From Psychroflexus tropicus DSM 15496 (lineage in GTDB: Bacteria > Bacteroidota > Bacteroidia > Flavobacteriales > Flavobacteriaceae): DNA of 64,000 nt. Below the pieces are notes generated by a model. That model was not told the DNA's origin. It made no database searches and saw only the letters and a list, made by a program, of their open reading frames with translations. Position 1 is the stretch's first letter. The number at the start of each line of letters is the position of its first letter. This document shows positions 42,151 to 51,610 of this stretch, in pieces. A program made the position numbers and the translations under genes. The stretch is from the NCBI RefSeq assembly GCF_000378765.1, contig NZ_KB905346.1:80339-144338 (forward strand). The letters run 5' to 3'.

Positions 42151-43305
42151 ATGGCATTTGAATACCTAGAACCTGTTAAGCAGGAACTTCAAGACTCAAT
42201 TAGATCGTTTCCAAACCAAAGTCTGTCTAATCTCGTAAGTTTTCATGAAGGAGAAGCTGAGGTAGATTTTGCAGGAGTGGATCTGGCCTTAATTTGTATT
42301 AAAGATGCGAGGTCTAGTATTTATGATGAAAAGTCTGATTTCTTTTACGATGAATTACGGACGCAGTTGTATCAGATGTACATTGGGAACTGGAAGCTGA
42401 AATTGATCGATCTAGGTGACGTGCCCATGGGTGAGCAGGTATCGGATACGGCTTATGTTTTAAAGAAGGTATTGTCTGAGTTATATCGTCAGTCTATTGT
42501 TCCTATGATTTTAGGGGGAAGTCAGGATTTTACGTTTCACCAGTATAGAGCTTTCGACGGAATTAAGTACATGGTCAATCTGTCCACTGCAGATCATAAG
42601 TTTGATTTGGGAAATTCAGATTTACCTATGGATGGGCAGTCTTTTGTAGGTAAAATGATAATAGACGAGCCCTATAATCTATTTAATTACTGTAATCTGG
42701 GTTATCAAACCTATTTATCTCCTCCAGATGAGATAGAGTTGATGGATAAGCTATTTTTCGAAGCTGTTCGTCTTGGAGAGCTAAAGCAGGATTTCACAAG
42801 GGTTGAGCCAGTTTTACGGGATTCAGATTTAGCAAGTATTGATATTTATTGTGTTAAATCTTCAGAAATTGCTGATTCTAATCATAAAAATATTAACGGA
42901 TTCAGTACATTTGAATTATGTAAGCTTTCAAGGTATGCAGGAATGAGTGATAAATTATGCTCCTTTGGAGTTTATGAGTTACAAGCTATGAAGGAATCGC
43001 AGGGGCTTAAGCAGTTGATATCACAAATGTTATGGTATTTTATGGAAGGATTTAGTTTGAGGTTAAACGAACACGTAAGTGAGGAAAACCCAAATTTTAC
43101 GAAATATAGTGTTCCTATACAGGATGAAATTTTAATCTTTTTTAAGAGTGAAGTTTCAAATCGTTGGTGGATTAAAATTCCTAATGAGAATAATAATGCT
43201 CATAAACCGTCGTTATTAGCGTGTGATTTGAAAGATTATAAAGACGCTATTTCTTCCATTATCCCAGATAGATGGTTAAAAGCAAAATTTAAAAACAGCA
43301 TCTAA
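42151..43305 (+). CDS. Arginase/formimidoylglutamase-fold protein with degenerate metal site
   Basis: A 384-residue protein with the ureohydrolase fold, often labelled formimidoylglutamase in flavobacteria. The expected GGDHS metal motif is GGSQDFT (residues 122-128). The DAHxD motif region reads STADHKFDL, and the SxDxDxxDP region reads SIDIYCVKSSEI. Most manganese ligands are therefore missing, and hydrolase activity is doubtful. No other histidine-degradation genes are near. It stands between topA and gldK, 75 bases before the gliding operon, so a structural or regulatory role linked to that operon is possible. This is inference from position. Confidence 0.75.
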   Translation: MAFEYLEPVKQELQDSIRSFPNQSLSNLVSFHEGEAEVDFAGVDLALICIKDARSSIYDEKSDFFYDELRTQLYQMYIGNWKLKLIDLGDVPMGEQVSDTAYVLKKVLSELYRQSIVPMILGGSQDFTFHQYRAFDGIKYMVNLSTADHKFDLGNSDLPMDGQSFVGKMIIDEPYNLFNYCNLGYQTYLSPPDEIELMDKLFFEAVRLGELKQDFTRVEPVLRDSDLASIDIYCVKSSEIADSNHKNINGFSTFELCKLSRYAGMSDKLCSFGVYELQAMKESQGLKQLISQMLWYFMEGFSLRLNEHVSEENPNFTKYSVPIQDEILIFFKSEVSNRWWIKIPNENNNAHKPSLLACDLKDYKDAISSIIPDRWLKAKFKNSI

Positions 43306-43380
43306 ATCAAAAACATTTGTATTATTGTTAAGAAAAAAATTGTTTATTTGTACACAAGACTTGAATTTAATCACTTAATT

Positions 43381-44742
43381 ATGAAACTTAATTTATCATC
43401 TTCTAAAGGTCTCTTTATGGCAATGTTTGCTTTTTTAGCAATCAGTTGTGGTAAGAGCGATAAAGGGCAGCTAGTAGGCGTAGAGGGAAAGAAATGGTAT
43501 CCTGAAAAGCCTTATGGTATGGTCTTAGTGAAAGGCGGTTCTTTCATTATGGGTAAGTCTGATGACGATCTCGCTGGTGTTCAAAATGCGCCTCCTAAAA
43601 CCGTTACTGTTCCTTCCTACTATATGGATGAAACTGAAATTACGAACGCAGAATACAGACAATTTGTATTTCATGTAAGGGATTCTGTAATCAGACAAAA
43701 GCTTGCTGAAGCCGCTGAACTTGCCGGTGATGGCGATGCCGGAGATGATGGCATCCAAAGATTTGCTTTCAAAAACGCAAGTGCAGGAGGAGATGATGAC
43801 GAGTTGAGTCCTTTTCAGGAATTTTCAAAACATTACGATCCTCTCGATCAAGCCTTAAACTGGGATCCAGAAATTATATGGGATCCTGCTCAATATCCAG
43901 ACGAAGACTACGTCTACGTTATGGATGAGTTCTACTTATCTAATGATCAGTCCTACAACGGGCGTAGGATGCTAGATGTTACTCAGTTTAAGTACAAATA
44001 CAAAACCATGGATATTGATGCTGCTGCTCGAAACAAGGGTGAAAGAACCAACTTTATTACAGAGCAGGAAGTAATGGTGTATCCAGATACTACGGTATGG
44101 ATAAAGGATTTTAATTATTCCTACAACGAGCCAATGCATAACGATTATTTTTCTCATACGGCTTACGACAATTATCCTGTAGTTGGAGTAACCTGGGGAC
44201 AGGCCAAAGCCTTTGCTAACTGGAGAACCAAGTATTTGAATGACTTCAGAAAAGAAAAAAATGAGGCTAATGCTAACTTCTTTAGATTGCCTTCTGAGGC
44301 TGAATGGGAGTATGCCGCTAGAGGGGGTATAGAAGGCGGAACTTACCCATGGGGTGGTCCTTATGCTAAAGATGACAGAGCATGTTTTTTAGCCAATTTT
44401 AAACCCTTTAGAGGGGATTATGCAGCAGATGAGGCGCTATATACAGTAGAAGCTGATGCTTACGAACCTAACGACTTCGGGTTATATAACATGTCTGGAA
44501 ACGTAGCAGAGTGGGTGAATACCTCTTATGACCCTGCGTCTTACGAGCACATGTCTTCGATGAGTCCTAACGTCAATAACAGTGCAAATAAAAGAAAAGT
44601 AGTAAGAGGAGGTTCTTGGAAAGACGTCAGTTATTACTTACAGGTGAGCACAAGAGACTATGAATACTCAGACTCAGCCAGAAGTTACGTCGGATTTAGA
44701 ACTGTTCAGGACTTCTTAGGCAACTCATTAAACTTAAATTAA
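43381..44742 (+). CDS. gldK: GldK, ring lipoprotein of the type IX secretion/gliding machinery
   Basis: About 453 residues, started at MKLNLSSSK, which gives a proper lipoprotein signal (FLAISC, Cys23). The mature part has the formylglycine-generating-enzyme/sulfatase-modifying-factor fold (GMVLVKGGSFIMGKSDDD, ETEITNAEYRQFV, RLPSEAEWEYAARGG, VVRGGSWKD). In GldK this fold serves as structure rather than as an enzyme. GldK and GldN form the periplasmic ring under the outer membrane. First gene of gldKLMN. Confidence 0.95.
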   Translation: MKLNLSSSKGLFMAMFAFLAISCGKSDKGQLVGVEGKKWYPEKPYGMVLVKGGSFIMGKSDDDLAGVQNAPPKTVTVPSYYMDETEITNAEYRQFVFHVRDSVIRQKLAEAAELAGDGDAGDDGIQRFAFKNASAGGDDDELSPFQEFSKHYDPLDQALNWDPEIIWDPAQYPDEDYVYVMDEFYLSNDQSYNGRRMLDVTQFKYKYKTMDIDAAARNKGERTNFITEQEVMVYPDTTVWIKDFNYSYNEPMHNDYFSHTAYDNYPVVGVTWGQAKAFANWRTKYLNDFRKEKNEANANFFRLPSEAEWEYAARGGIEGGTYPWGGPYAKDDRACFLANFKPFRGDYAADEALYTVEADAYEPNDFGLYNMSGNVAEWVNTSYDPASYEHMSSMSPNVNNSANKRKVVRGGSWKDVSYYLQVSTRDYEYSDSARSYVGFRTVQDFLGNSLNLN

Positions 44743-44772
44743 AACTAAACTAAACAATCAAATCTCAAAATC

Positions 44773-45417
44773 ATGGCAAAATCAAAATCAGGAAAAAAGG
44801 TAATGAATATGGTATATGGCCTTGGAGCGGCAATCGTTATCATAGGTGCATTATTTAAAATTATGCACTGGCCTTTTGGAAATACAATGCTTATTATTGG
44901 ACTAGTCGTTGAAGCAGCGGTATTCGCTATTTCAGCATTCGAACCTGTAGATGATGAACTGGACTGGTCTAAGGTATATCCGGAATTAGCTCAAGATAAT
45001 TCTCCTGCCAAAGGAAAATCGGGTAAGCCTACTGTGGAAGACGAGCAAGGTCTTCTTTCAAAAAAGCTTGACGAAATGCTGAAAGAAGCTAAAATCGATT
45101 CTAAATTGATGGAAAGTCTTGGAGAAAGCATCAAAAACTTCGAAGGCGCAGCTCGTAACATTCAACCCACTACAGATTCTATGGAATCTCAGCGTAAATA
45201 TAGCGAAGAGTTAACCTTAGCAGCTACCCATATGGAATCCTTAAATAACCTTTATAAAGTACAGGTTGAATCAGCTTCGAAGCAAGCCGAGGTGAATCAG
45301 GCTGTAGCAGATAATGCCAGCAGATTAAAAGAGCAAATGGAATCCTTAACAGCTAACCTAAACTCACTTAACGGAGTGTACGGTGGTATGTTAACCGCAA
45401 TGCGACCTAAAGCTTAA
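44773..45417 (+). CDS. gldL: GldL, inner-membrane motor subunit of type IX secretion/gliding
   Basis: A 214-residue protein with two N-terminal membrane helices (about residues 12-30 and 37-56) and a long cytoplasmic helical part. Glu47 in the second helix (GLVVEAAVF) corresponds to the conserved buried Glu thought to carry protons in the GldLM motor. The helical C-terminal half has heptad-like spacing. It lies 30 bases after gldK and before gldM. Confidence 0.95.
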   Translation: MAKSKSGKKVMNMVYGLGAAIVIIGALFKIMHWPFGNTMLIIGLVVEAAVFAISAFEPVDDELDWSKVYPELAQDNSPAKGKSGKPTVEDEQGLLSKKLDEMLKEAKIDSKLMESLGESIKNFEGAARNIQPTTDSMESQRKYSEELTLAATHMESLNNLYKVQVESASKQAEVNQAVADNASRLKEQMESLTANLNSLNGVYGGMLTAMRPKA

Positions 45418-45441
45418 TTCTAATTTTTTAAAAGAAAAACT

Positions 45442-47007
45442 ATGGCTGGAGGAAAACAGACCCCAAGGCAGAAGATGATTAACCTGATGTACTTGGTATT
45501 TATTGCGATGATGGCATTAAATATGTCTAAAGAGGTGTTAACCGCTTTTGGATTAATCAATGAGTCTTTGGCAGATGCCAACGAGAGTTTCGTTGAAAAA
45601 AACAATGCCGCAGTTGCAGGTTTAAAACAAAAAGCGAAGGATTCTCCTGAGCAATTTGAAGAAGCTAAGAACTTAGCAACTTCTGTGGCCTCTCTTACTG
45701 AGAATTATTACCAGTACTTAGGTTCTCTTAAAGCAGAGCTGAAAGGAACTGTAGATGATCCTATGGATTATGAAAGTATGGATAAGACGGCTTATCTGGA
45801 TGAAAAAATGATGTCTAGTGGTAACTTGACCAAAGATGGACAGAAGTTTATGGCAGAAATGGAAGCTTATCACGATGGTATGTTGCAATTGATTGGTGAC
45901 AATCCAAAATACCAGCAAATATCTAGCGCAATTTCAAAGAAATTCAACGGTGAAGATATTGTAGATGGTGACAACGTCAAGAAAAAATACATAGAGTACC
46001 ACTTTATTGGTTATCCTCTGGTGTCTTCTATTACCAAAATATCGGCTCTTCAAAACGATATTATGGTGTATGAAAATGAATTACTTTCTATGATGTTAGC
46101 TGGGGAACTTGCTTCAATTGCTGAGGTGAATACAACCAATTATTCTACTATCTTGGAAACTTCCAAATCGGCATATTTCTCTGGCGAGGAATTTGACGGT
46201 GCTATCGTTTTGGGAAGAACAGACGAATCGACTGTACCAAATGATGTTAGACTTACTCTAGACGGACGAAAACTTGAGAAAGGAAGAGACTTTGAGTTGG
46301 ACGGAGGTAAAGTCGTTCTAAAAGTATCGTCTGGTAATGTAGGTACTCACAAAATAGAAGGGAATTTAATTTTTAAGCAGGATGGAAAAGAAACCGAAGT
46401 TCCGGTTGATAAAACCTATTCAGTCATTCCAAAACCAAACCAAGCCATTGTATCTGCTGATAAGATGAATGTGGTCTACCGAGGAATAGAAAACCCTATT
46501 ACCGTTTCTATGCCTGGGGTTCCTGGAAATAAAGTAAACGCCAGCGCACCCGGTTTAAGAAGAGTAAGTGGATCTCAGTATATGATGGTTCCAAAAACGG
46601 GTACTGAAGTTAAAATTAGTGTTGTTGGAGAAATTGACGGTAAGAAATTCCCATCTTCTGCGACATTTAGAATTAAAAGTTTACCAAGACCAACACCTAC
46701 AGTACGAGGTCAGGTGCAGGAAGGTGGTGCTATACAGATGCCTAAAAATGCTTTAAAAGTGTCACCAATTGGAGCGACGTTCGAAAACTTTGATTTCGAC
46801 ATCACCCCTACAGTAAAGCGTTTTACGCTTAGTGTTCCAGGACAGCCTTCAGTGGTGGTGAATGGAAGCAGACTAGATCAAAAAGCTCAAGGCCTTTTAG
46901 ATCTTGCCAGAGCAGGAGATATCGTACAAATATTTGATATTAAAGCTGATGTTCCTGGTGTGAACGTTAAAAACATGCCGGCGATATTGGTTCAGTTAAC
47001 TAATTAA
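45442..47007 (+). CDS. gldM: GldM, periplasm-spanning motor subunit of type IX secretion/gliding
   Basis: A 521-residue protein with one N-terminal membrane helix (INLMYLVFIAMMALNM) and a long periplasmic part of helical and Ig-like domains. GldM dimers couple proton flow in GldL to the GldK/GldN ring. The start GGKQTPRQKMINLMYLV is typical of the family. It is 24 bases after gldL and 12 before the chosen gldN start. Confidence 0.95.
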   Translation: MAGGKQTPRQKMINLMYLVFIAMMALNMSKEVLTAFGLINESLADANESFVEKNNAAVAGLKQKAKDSPEQFEEAKNLATSVASLTENYYQYLGSLKAELKGTVDDPMDYESMDKTAYLDEKMMSSGNLTKDGQKFMAEMEAYHDGMLQLIGDNPKYQQISSAISKKFNGEDIVDGDNVKKKYIEYHFIGYPLVSSITKISALQNDIMVYENELLSMMLAGELASIAEVNTTNYSTILETSKSAYFSGEEFDGAIVLGRTDESTVPNDVRLTLDGRKLEKGRDFELDGGKVVLKVSSGNVGTHKIEGNLIFKQDGKETEVPVDKTYSVIPKPNQAIVSADKMNVVYRGIENPITVSMPGVPGNKVNASAPGLRRVSGSQYMMVPKTGTEVKISVVGEIDGKKFPSSATFRIKSLPRPTPTVRGQVQEGGAIQMPKNALKVSPIGATFENFDFDITPTVKRFTLSVPGQPSVVVNGSRLDQKAQGLLDLARAGDIVQIFDIKADVPGVNVKNMPAILVQLTN

Positions 47008-47019
47008 AAATTGAAAAAG

Positions 47020-48042
47020 ATGTACTCTAATCTAAAAGTCTTTACAAGCTTGATGCTTGTGCTTAGCACTCATTTAGCCATAGCACAATCCAGCAACATT
47101 CTAAATGCATCCAAACCTTCGCAAGTAGGAGTATTGACTGATGATCAAAAAATAGCTAATGATGACAAACCTCTAGAATATGGGTATGTTGGAGATAGAG
47201 ATATTTTATGGTCTAAAGTCGTTTGGGAGAAAATTGACCTTAAGCAAAAAGTTAATTTTCCTCTATTGTACCCTACTCAGGATGATGCATTCTCATCTAA
47301 CAGACGCTCTTTGTATAAAGTGCTCTTAGATGCGATTGAAAAAGGAGCAAAAGACTCTACTTCTGTAGATGCTATTACCGAGGTGTATGCGACTAGCTAT
47401 TTTAATAAGAAAAGATCTTATGAAGATATTTTAGGATCCACTAAGTCTGTATTTTTACCCGATGTCGCTTTAGATATTCTGGGTCAGTATGGGGTCACAG
47501 GGACAGATAATGTTCAAACCTTTATCAATAGATCTTTGGCTAATGAATTATCTCAGTATCCAGACTTGTATCCACAAGAACTTATTGCTCAAATGGAACC
47601 TTATTTAATCCCTACAGAAATTACCAGTAGAGATATCCTTGAATATCATATTAAAGGCATGTGGTATTTTGATAAATTACAAGGAGAGATGAGGTATCGA
47701 TTACTGGGTATTGCTCCAGCCGGCTATGATATCCAAAGTCAAAACCAAAGTTTCTCTGGTGACCCTCAGATCGTACCTTATTTTTGGGTGTGGTTTCCAG
47801 ATGCTAGACATGTGCTTCACAACGCTAAAGTGCTGAATAATCAAAATGCATCAATGCCTTTTAGTTTTGATCATCTTCTAAACTCTAGACGTTTTGATGC
47901 TGTGATTTATAAAACTCAAAACGTATATGAAGATCGTGAAGTTTCAGAATACATTCAAGACAATGCTTTACTGCAATTATTAGAATCGAATAGAATCAAA
48001 GAAGAGATAAGAAACTTCGAATTAGATATGTGGAACTACTAA
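47020..48042 (+). CDS. gldN: GldN, ring component of the type IX secretion/gliding machinery
   Basis: About 340 residues, started at the ATG of MYSNLKVF; a TTG three codons upstream is also possible. A signal peptide ends in AIAQ, followed by the conserved GldN core (YVGDRDILWSKVVWEKIDLKQKVNFPLLYP). It forms the periplasmic ring with GldK. It is the last gene of the gldKLMN operon and is closed by a terminator 28 bases after its stop. Confidence 0.94.
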   Translation: MYSNLKVFTSLMLVLSTHLAIAQSSNILNASKPSQVGVLTDDQKIANDDKPLEYGYVGDRDILWSKVVWEKIDLKQKVNFPLLYPTQDDAFSSNRRSLYKVLLDAIEKGAKDSTSVDAITEVYATSYFNKKRSYEDILGSTKSVFLPDVALDILGQYGVTGTDNVQTFINRSLANELSQYPDLYPQELIAQMEPYLIPTEITSRDILEYHIKGMWYFDKLQGEMRYRLLGIAPAGYDIQSQNQSFSGDPQIVPYFWVWFPDARHVLHNAKVLNNQNASMPFSFDHLLNSRRFDAVIYKTQNVYEDREVSEYIQDNALLQLLESNRIKEEIRNFELDMWNY

Positions 48043-48070
48043 TCCCATCTAATCAATATATACTAAATTT

Positions 48071-48097
48071 GCCTTCACTGCATGTGAAGGCTTTTTT
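48071..48097 (+). terminator. Terminator of the gldKLMN operon
   Basis: GCCTTCAC pairs with GTGAAGGC across a five-base loop and is followed by six Ts. Confidence 0.85.
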
Positions 48098-48151
48098 ATT
48101 TTTAAGCTGGTGGTTTTAATTTTAAACATGAAAGTGAAAGCTGTTTAAAGT

Positions 48152-49207
48152 ATGAAGACGAAAGATGTATTGATTGTAGGGTTTGGTATAGCTGGATTAA
48201 CTATTGCAAAACAGCTAAAGAAGAGAAAAAAATCCTTTGATATCATCTCCGATGAAAGCCAACAGTCTTCTAAGGTGGCAGGGGGAGTATTAAATCCTGT
48301 CGCTTTAAAGCGTTATAAATTGGCTTGGAAAGCAGACGATTTAATGCCTGAGGCTCTAATTTTCTATTCTCAATTGAATTCTAAAATTGACAGGCCCTAT
48401 TTTCAGAAGGTGCCAGTTTTTAAACTTTTTTCCTCTGTAGAGGATCAAAATAACTGGATGGTAGCTTCAGATCAGGCTAAATTGGATCCATATCTTAATC
48501 CACAAATCAAATCTTTAGACCTAGCTGCTCATACTCCATTCAAGTCTGGTGAAGTCTTAAACACTCACCTTCTTGATCTTAAGGGCATGCTATCATACCA
48601 CCAATCAAAATACACTGAAAACAATCAATTTATGTCTGAACGTTTTGAATATGATCTTCTACAAATTCAAGATGATATTTTATCTTATAAAAACTCGACC
48701 TACAGACGTGTGATCTTTTGTGAGGGCTTTGGAGTCACGAAAAATCCTTTTTTCAATTGGCTGCCTCTCTATGGTAATAAAGGCGAGTATTTGGTGTTTA
48801 AATCACCAGACTTATCTTCAAACGTATGCATTTTAAAGTCAAGGCACTTCATTATTCCCTTAGGGAACGATCTCTATAAATTTGGAGCTACCTATTCCAG
48901 AGAGCAATTGAATGACTTACCGACTGAGTCTGCCAAAATAGAGCTTGAAGAAAGCTTAGGTAAGATGATTGATTGTAATTATGAAATCGTAGATCAAATT
49001 GCTGGCGTGAGACCTACAGTAAGAGATAGAAAGCCAATATTAGGCCAGCACCCTGAGCATAGTCATATGTATGTCCTTAACGGGTTTGGAAGTCGAGGTG
49101 TCATGGCAGCACCCTACTTATCCAGAAGTTTGGTAGAAAACATCTACGACTCCAGTTCTTTAGATAATGAAATTGATATTACTCGCTTTTTGAAGTTTTA
49201 TGCTTAG
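48152..49207 (+). CDS. FAD-dependent oxidoreductase (DAO family)
   Basis: A 351-residue protein of the D-amino-acid oxidase-like fold. The Rossmann FAD-binding motif is at the N-terminus (VLIVGFGIAGLTIAKQL), and a second flavin contact region lies near the C-terminus (GVRPTVRDRKPILGQHPE, NGFGSRGVMAAPYL). Substrate is unknown; amines or amino acids are usual for the family. Its 3' end overlaps the convergent DUF983 gene by 29 bases. Confidence 0.8.
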   Translation: MKTKDVLIVGFGIAGLTIAKQLKKRKKSFDIISDESQQSSKVAGGVLNPVALKRYKLAWKADDLMPEALIFYSQLNSKIDRPYFQKVPVFKLFSSVEDQNNWMVASDQAKLDPYLNPQIKSLDLAAHTPFKSGEVLNTHLLDLKGMLSYHQSKYTENNQFMSERFEYDLLQIQDDILSYKNSTYRRVIFCEGFGVTKNPFFNWLPLYGNKGEYLVFKSPDLSSNVCILKSRHFIIPLGNDLYKFGATYSREQLNDLPTESAKIELEESLGKMIDCNYEIVDQIAGVRPTVRDRKPILGQHPEHSHMYVLNGFGSRGVMAAPYLSRSLVENIYDSSSLDNEIDITRFLKFYA

Positions 49208-49574
49208 CGTCTTTATCGTAGGATAAAAAGAAATTGATCCAGATATTTCTAGATAGCCTCATGATAATAGGGCCCATAATAAGCAATACAGCAATAATCG
49301 AAAAGAAAGAAGTAATGACATCCATGCCTATGAAAAAGTAAGAGGTAATGAAGGCCGCTACAGAAAAAGCAACTCCAAGACCGTAACTCACATACATAGC
49401 TCCATAAAAGAAGGAGGGTTCAATTTTAAACTTTTGGTTGCAAACCGAGCAACGTTCATGCATATCATAAATTTTACTGAGCTTGTAGGGGTTAGGTTCT
49501 ACGTACATTTTGCCTTCCTGGCAAACTGGACATTTACCTGTAAATACACTATATAATTTTGTCCCTTTGAGCAT
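49179..49574 (-). CDS. DUF983 membrane protein with zinc-ribbon-like N-terminus
   Basis: A 131-residue protein. Two CxxC pairs (GKCPVCQEGK and ERCSVCNQKF) form a likely zinc ribbon, and two hydrophobic segments follow (about residues 60-80 and 85-105). It belongs to the DUF983 family, found widely in Bacteroidota and Alphaproteobacteria, without a known function. Its 3' end runs into the convergent FAD oxidoreductase gene. Confidence 0.85.
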   Translation of the reverse strand: MLKGTKLYSVFTGKCPVCQEGKMYVEPNPYKLSKIYDMHERCSVCNQKFKIEPSFFYGAMYVSYGLGVAFSVAAFITSYFFIGMDVITSFFSIIAVLLIMGPIIMRLSRNIWINFFLSYDKDAKHKTSKSE

Positions 49575-49637
49575 TTTTATTAAAATTTAGTTTTGCTTTG
49601 CAAAAATACCAATATTTGCAAAAATTATAGGTAACAT

Positions 49638-51548
49638 ATGCTACACATTCACAACCTTTCTATTTCATTTGGAGGAGAGTATCTTTTTAAAGAGATCAGT
49701 TTCAAATTAAGTGCTGGAAATAGAGTAGGTCTCATCGGTAAAAACGGAGCGGGTAAGTCGACGATGCTGAAAATTATTTCCGGTGAAATGCCTTTAGATC
49801 AGGGGCAGATTGCTAAAGATAAAGAGATAAATATTGGCTTCCTGAAACAAGATATAGATTTCGAAGAAGGGAGAACAGTTTTGGAAGAGGCTTATCAGGC
49901 TTTTGAAGCGATTAAGGGTATAGAAGCTAAACTGGAGCATATCAATCAGCAATTGGTAGAGCGTACCGATTATGAAAGTGAGGGTTATAATCAATTGATG
50001 ATAGACCTTAACGATTACCAGCAGCAATACGAGATCTTAGGAGGTTATAATTACCAGGGAGATACAGAAAAAGTCCTTAAAGGTTTAGGCTTTACTACAG
50101 AAGATTTTGATAAACAAACCAATACGTTTTCTGGGGGTTGGAGAATGCGTATTGAACTGGCTAAACTGCTACTTCAAAGCAATGATATCCTCCTTTTGGA
50201 TGAGCCAACCAACCACCTGGATATAGAAAGTATTTTGTGGCTGGAAAGTTTTCTGCAAAACTTCGCCGGTTGTGTTGTGATTGTGTCGCACGATAAAATG
50301 TTCCTGGATAATGTCACCAATAGAACAATAGAACTGTCCTTAGGCCAAATTTATGATTATAATAAGCCCTACTCTAAATTCAAAGTATTACGACAGGAGC
50401 TGAGAGAACAGCAATTAGCAGCTCAGAAAAATCAACAGAAGGAAATTGAGCAAACTGAAAAGCTGATTAGCAAATTTAGAGCTAAAGCGAATAAAGCCTC
50501 TATGGCTCAATCTCTCATCAAAAAACTTGAGAAAACAGAAGTGATTGAAGTCGACGAAGAGGATAATCAGGTGATGAATGTAAAATTCAATAGCTCCAAA
50601 AACCCTGGTAAAGTTGTGATTGAAGCTGAAGATTTATCAAAATCATTTGCAGAGGATCTTGTTTTCAAAGATGTGGAGTTTTTGATTGAAAGAAATTCAA
50701 AAATTGCCTTTGTGGGGCAGAATGGACAGGGAAAATCAACTCTGGCTAAAATAATTGTCGGTGAGCTTGAGCATGGTGGTCACATCAAACTAGGACACAA
50801 CGTCGAGATTGGATATTTCGCTCAGAACCAAGCAGAATACCTGGATGGCGATAAAACGGTTTTAGATACGATGATCGATGCTGCCAACGAAAGCAACAGA
50901 AGCCGAGTACGTGATATTTTAGGTTCATTTTTGTTTAGAGGGGATGATGTAACCAAGTTCGTGAAAGTGCTTTCTGGAGGGGAAAGAAACCGTTTAGCTC
51001 TGGCTAAGATGTCGTTATCTCCGTTTAACGTCTTAATCATGGATGAGCCTACTAACCATTTGGATATTCAGTCTAAAAACGTTCTGAAGGCTGCCTTAAA
51101 TAATTTCGAAGGCACTTTAATTTTAGTTTCTCACGATAGGGATTTCCTTCAGGGTCTGGCAGACTCGATTTTTGAATTTAGAAATCATAAGGTAAAAGAA
51201 TTTTTAGGAGATATCAACGACTACTTAAAATACAGGGAGTTGGAGTCGATGCGTGAGGTGGAGAAGAAGGATAAAAAACAAAAAGAAAACAAAGCCTCAT
51301 CCACTGCTAAGAATGATTATGAATATCAGAAAAAGCAGAAATCACTTCAGAATAAGCTGAGCAATGTGGAATCTGAGATATCAAAATTAGAAAAAGAGAT
51401 CAAATCTTTAGATAAAAAGCTGGCAGAACAATACGAAGAAAGCGTCGGTAAGGATAATTTCTTCGATAATTACAATAAGAAAAAACAAAAGTTAGATAAA
51501 TTAATGGAGTCCTGGGAAGAACTTCAATTAAAAATCGAAACTCTTTAA
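49638..51548 (+). CDS. ABC-F family ATPase (Uup/YheS-like)
   Basis: A 636-residue soluble protein with two ABC domains and no membrane segments. Walker A motifs GKNGAGKST and GQNGQGKST, signature motifs FSGGWRMR and LSGGERNR, and Walker B LLLDEPTNHLD and LIMDEPTNHLD are intact. Between them lies the ABC-F linker. The C-terminus is a charged coiled coil (about the last 90 residues) as in Uup, which binds DNA or ribosomes. ABC-F proteins act on stalled or initiating ribosomes. It is not obviously an antibiotic-resistance type. Confidence 0.93.
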   Translation: MLHIHNLSISFGGEYLFKEISFKLSAGNRVGLIGKNGAGKSTMLKIISGEMPLDQGQIAKDKEINIGFLKQDIDFEEGRTVLEEAYQAFEAIKGIEAKLEHINQQLVERTDYESEGYNQLMIDLNDYQQQYEILGGYNYQGDTEKVLKGLGFTTEDFDKQTNTFSGGWRMRIELAKLLLQSNDILLLDEPTNHLDIESILWLESFLQNFAGCVVIVSHDKMFLDNVTNRTIELSLGQIYDYNKPYSKFKVLRQELREQQLAAQKNQQKEIEQTEKLISKFRAKANKASMAQSLIKKLEKTEVIEVDEEDNQVMNVKFNSSKNPGKVVIEAEDLSKSFAEDLVFKDVEFLIERNSKIAFVGQNGQGKSTLAKIIVGELEHGGHIKLGHNVEIGYFAQNQAEYLDGDKTVLDTMIDAANESNRSRVRDILGSFLFRGDDVTKFVKVLSGGERNRLALAKMSLSPFNVLIMDEPTNHLDIQSKNVLKAALNNFEGTLILVSHDRDFLQGLADSIFEFRNHKVKEFLGDINDYLKYRELESMREVEKKDKKQKENKASSTAKNDYEYQKKQKSLQNKLSNVESEISKLEKEIKSLDKKLAEQYEESVGKDNFFDNYNKKKQKLDKLMESWEELQLKIETL

Positions 51549-51610
51549 GTTTTCATAAAGTTTGAAATAAGACTTTAACTTTTATCATTTTAGAGCGTCT
51601 TAAAAAAACT

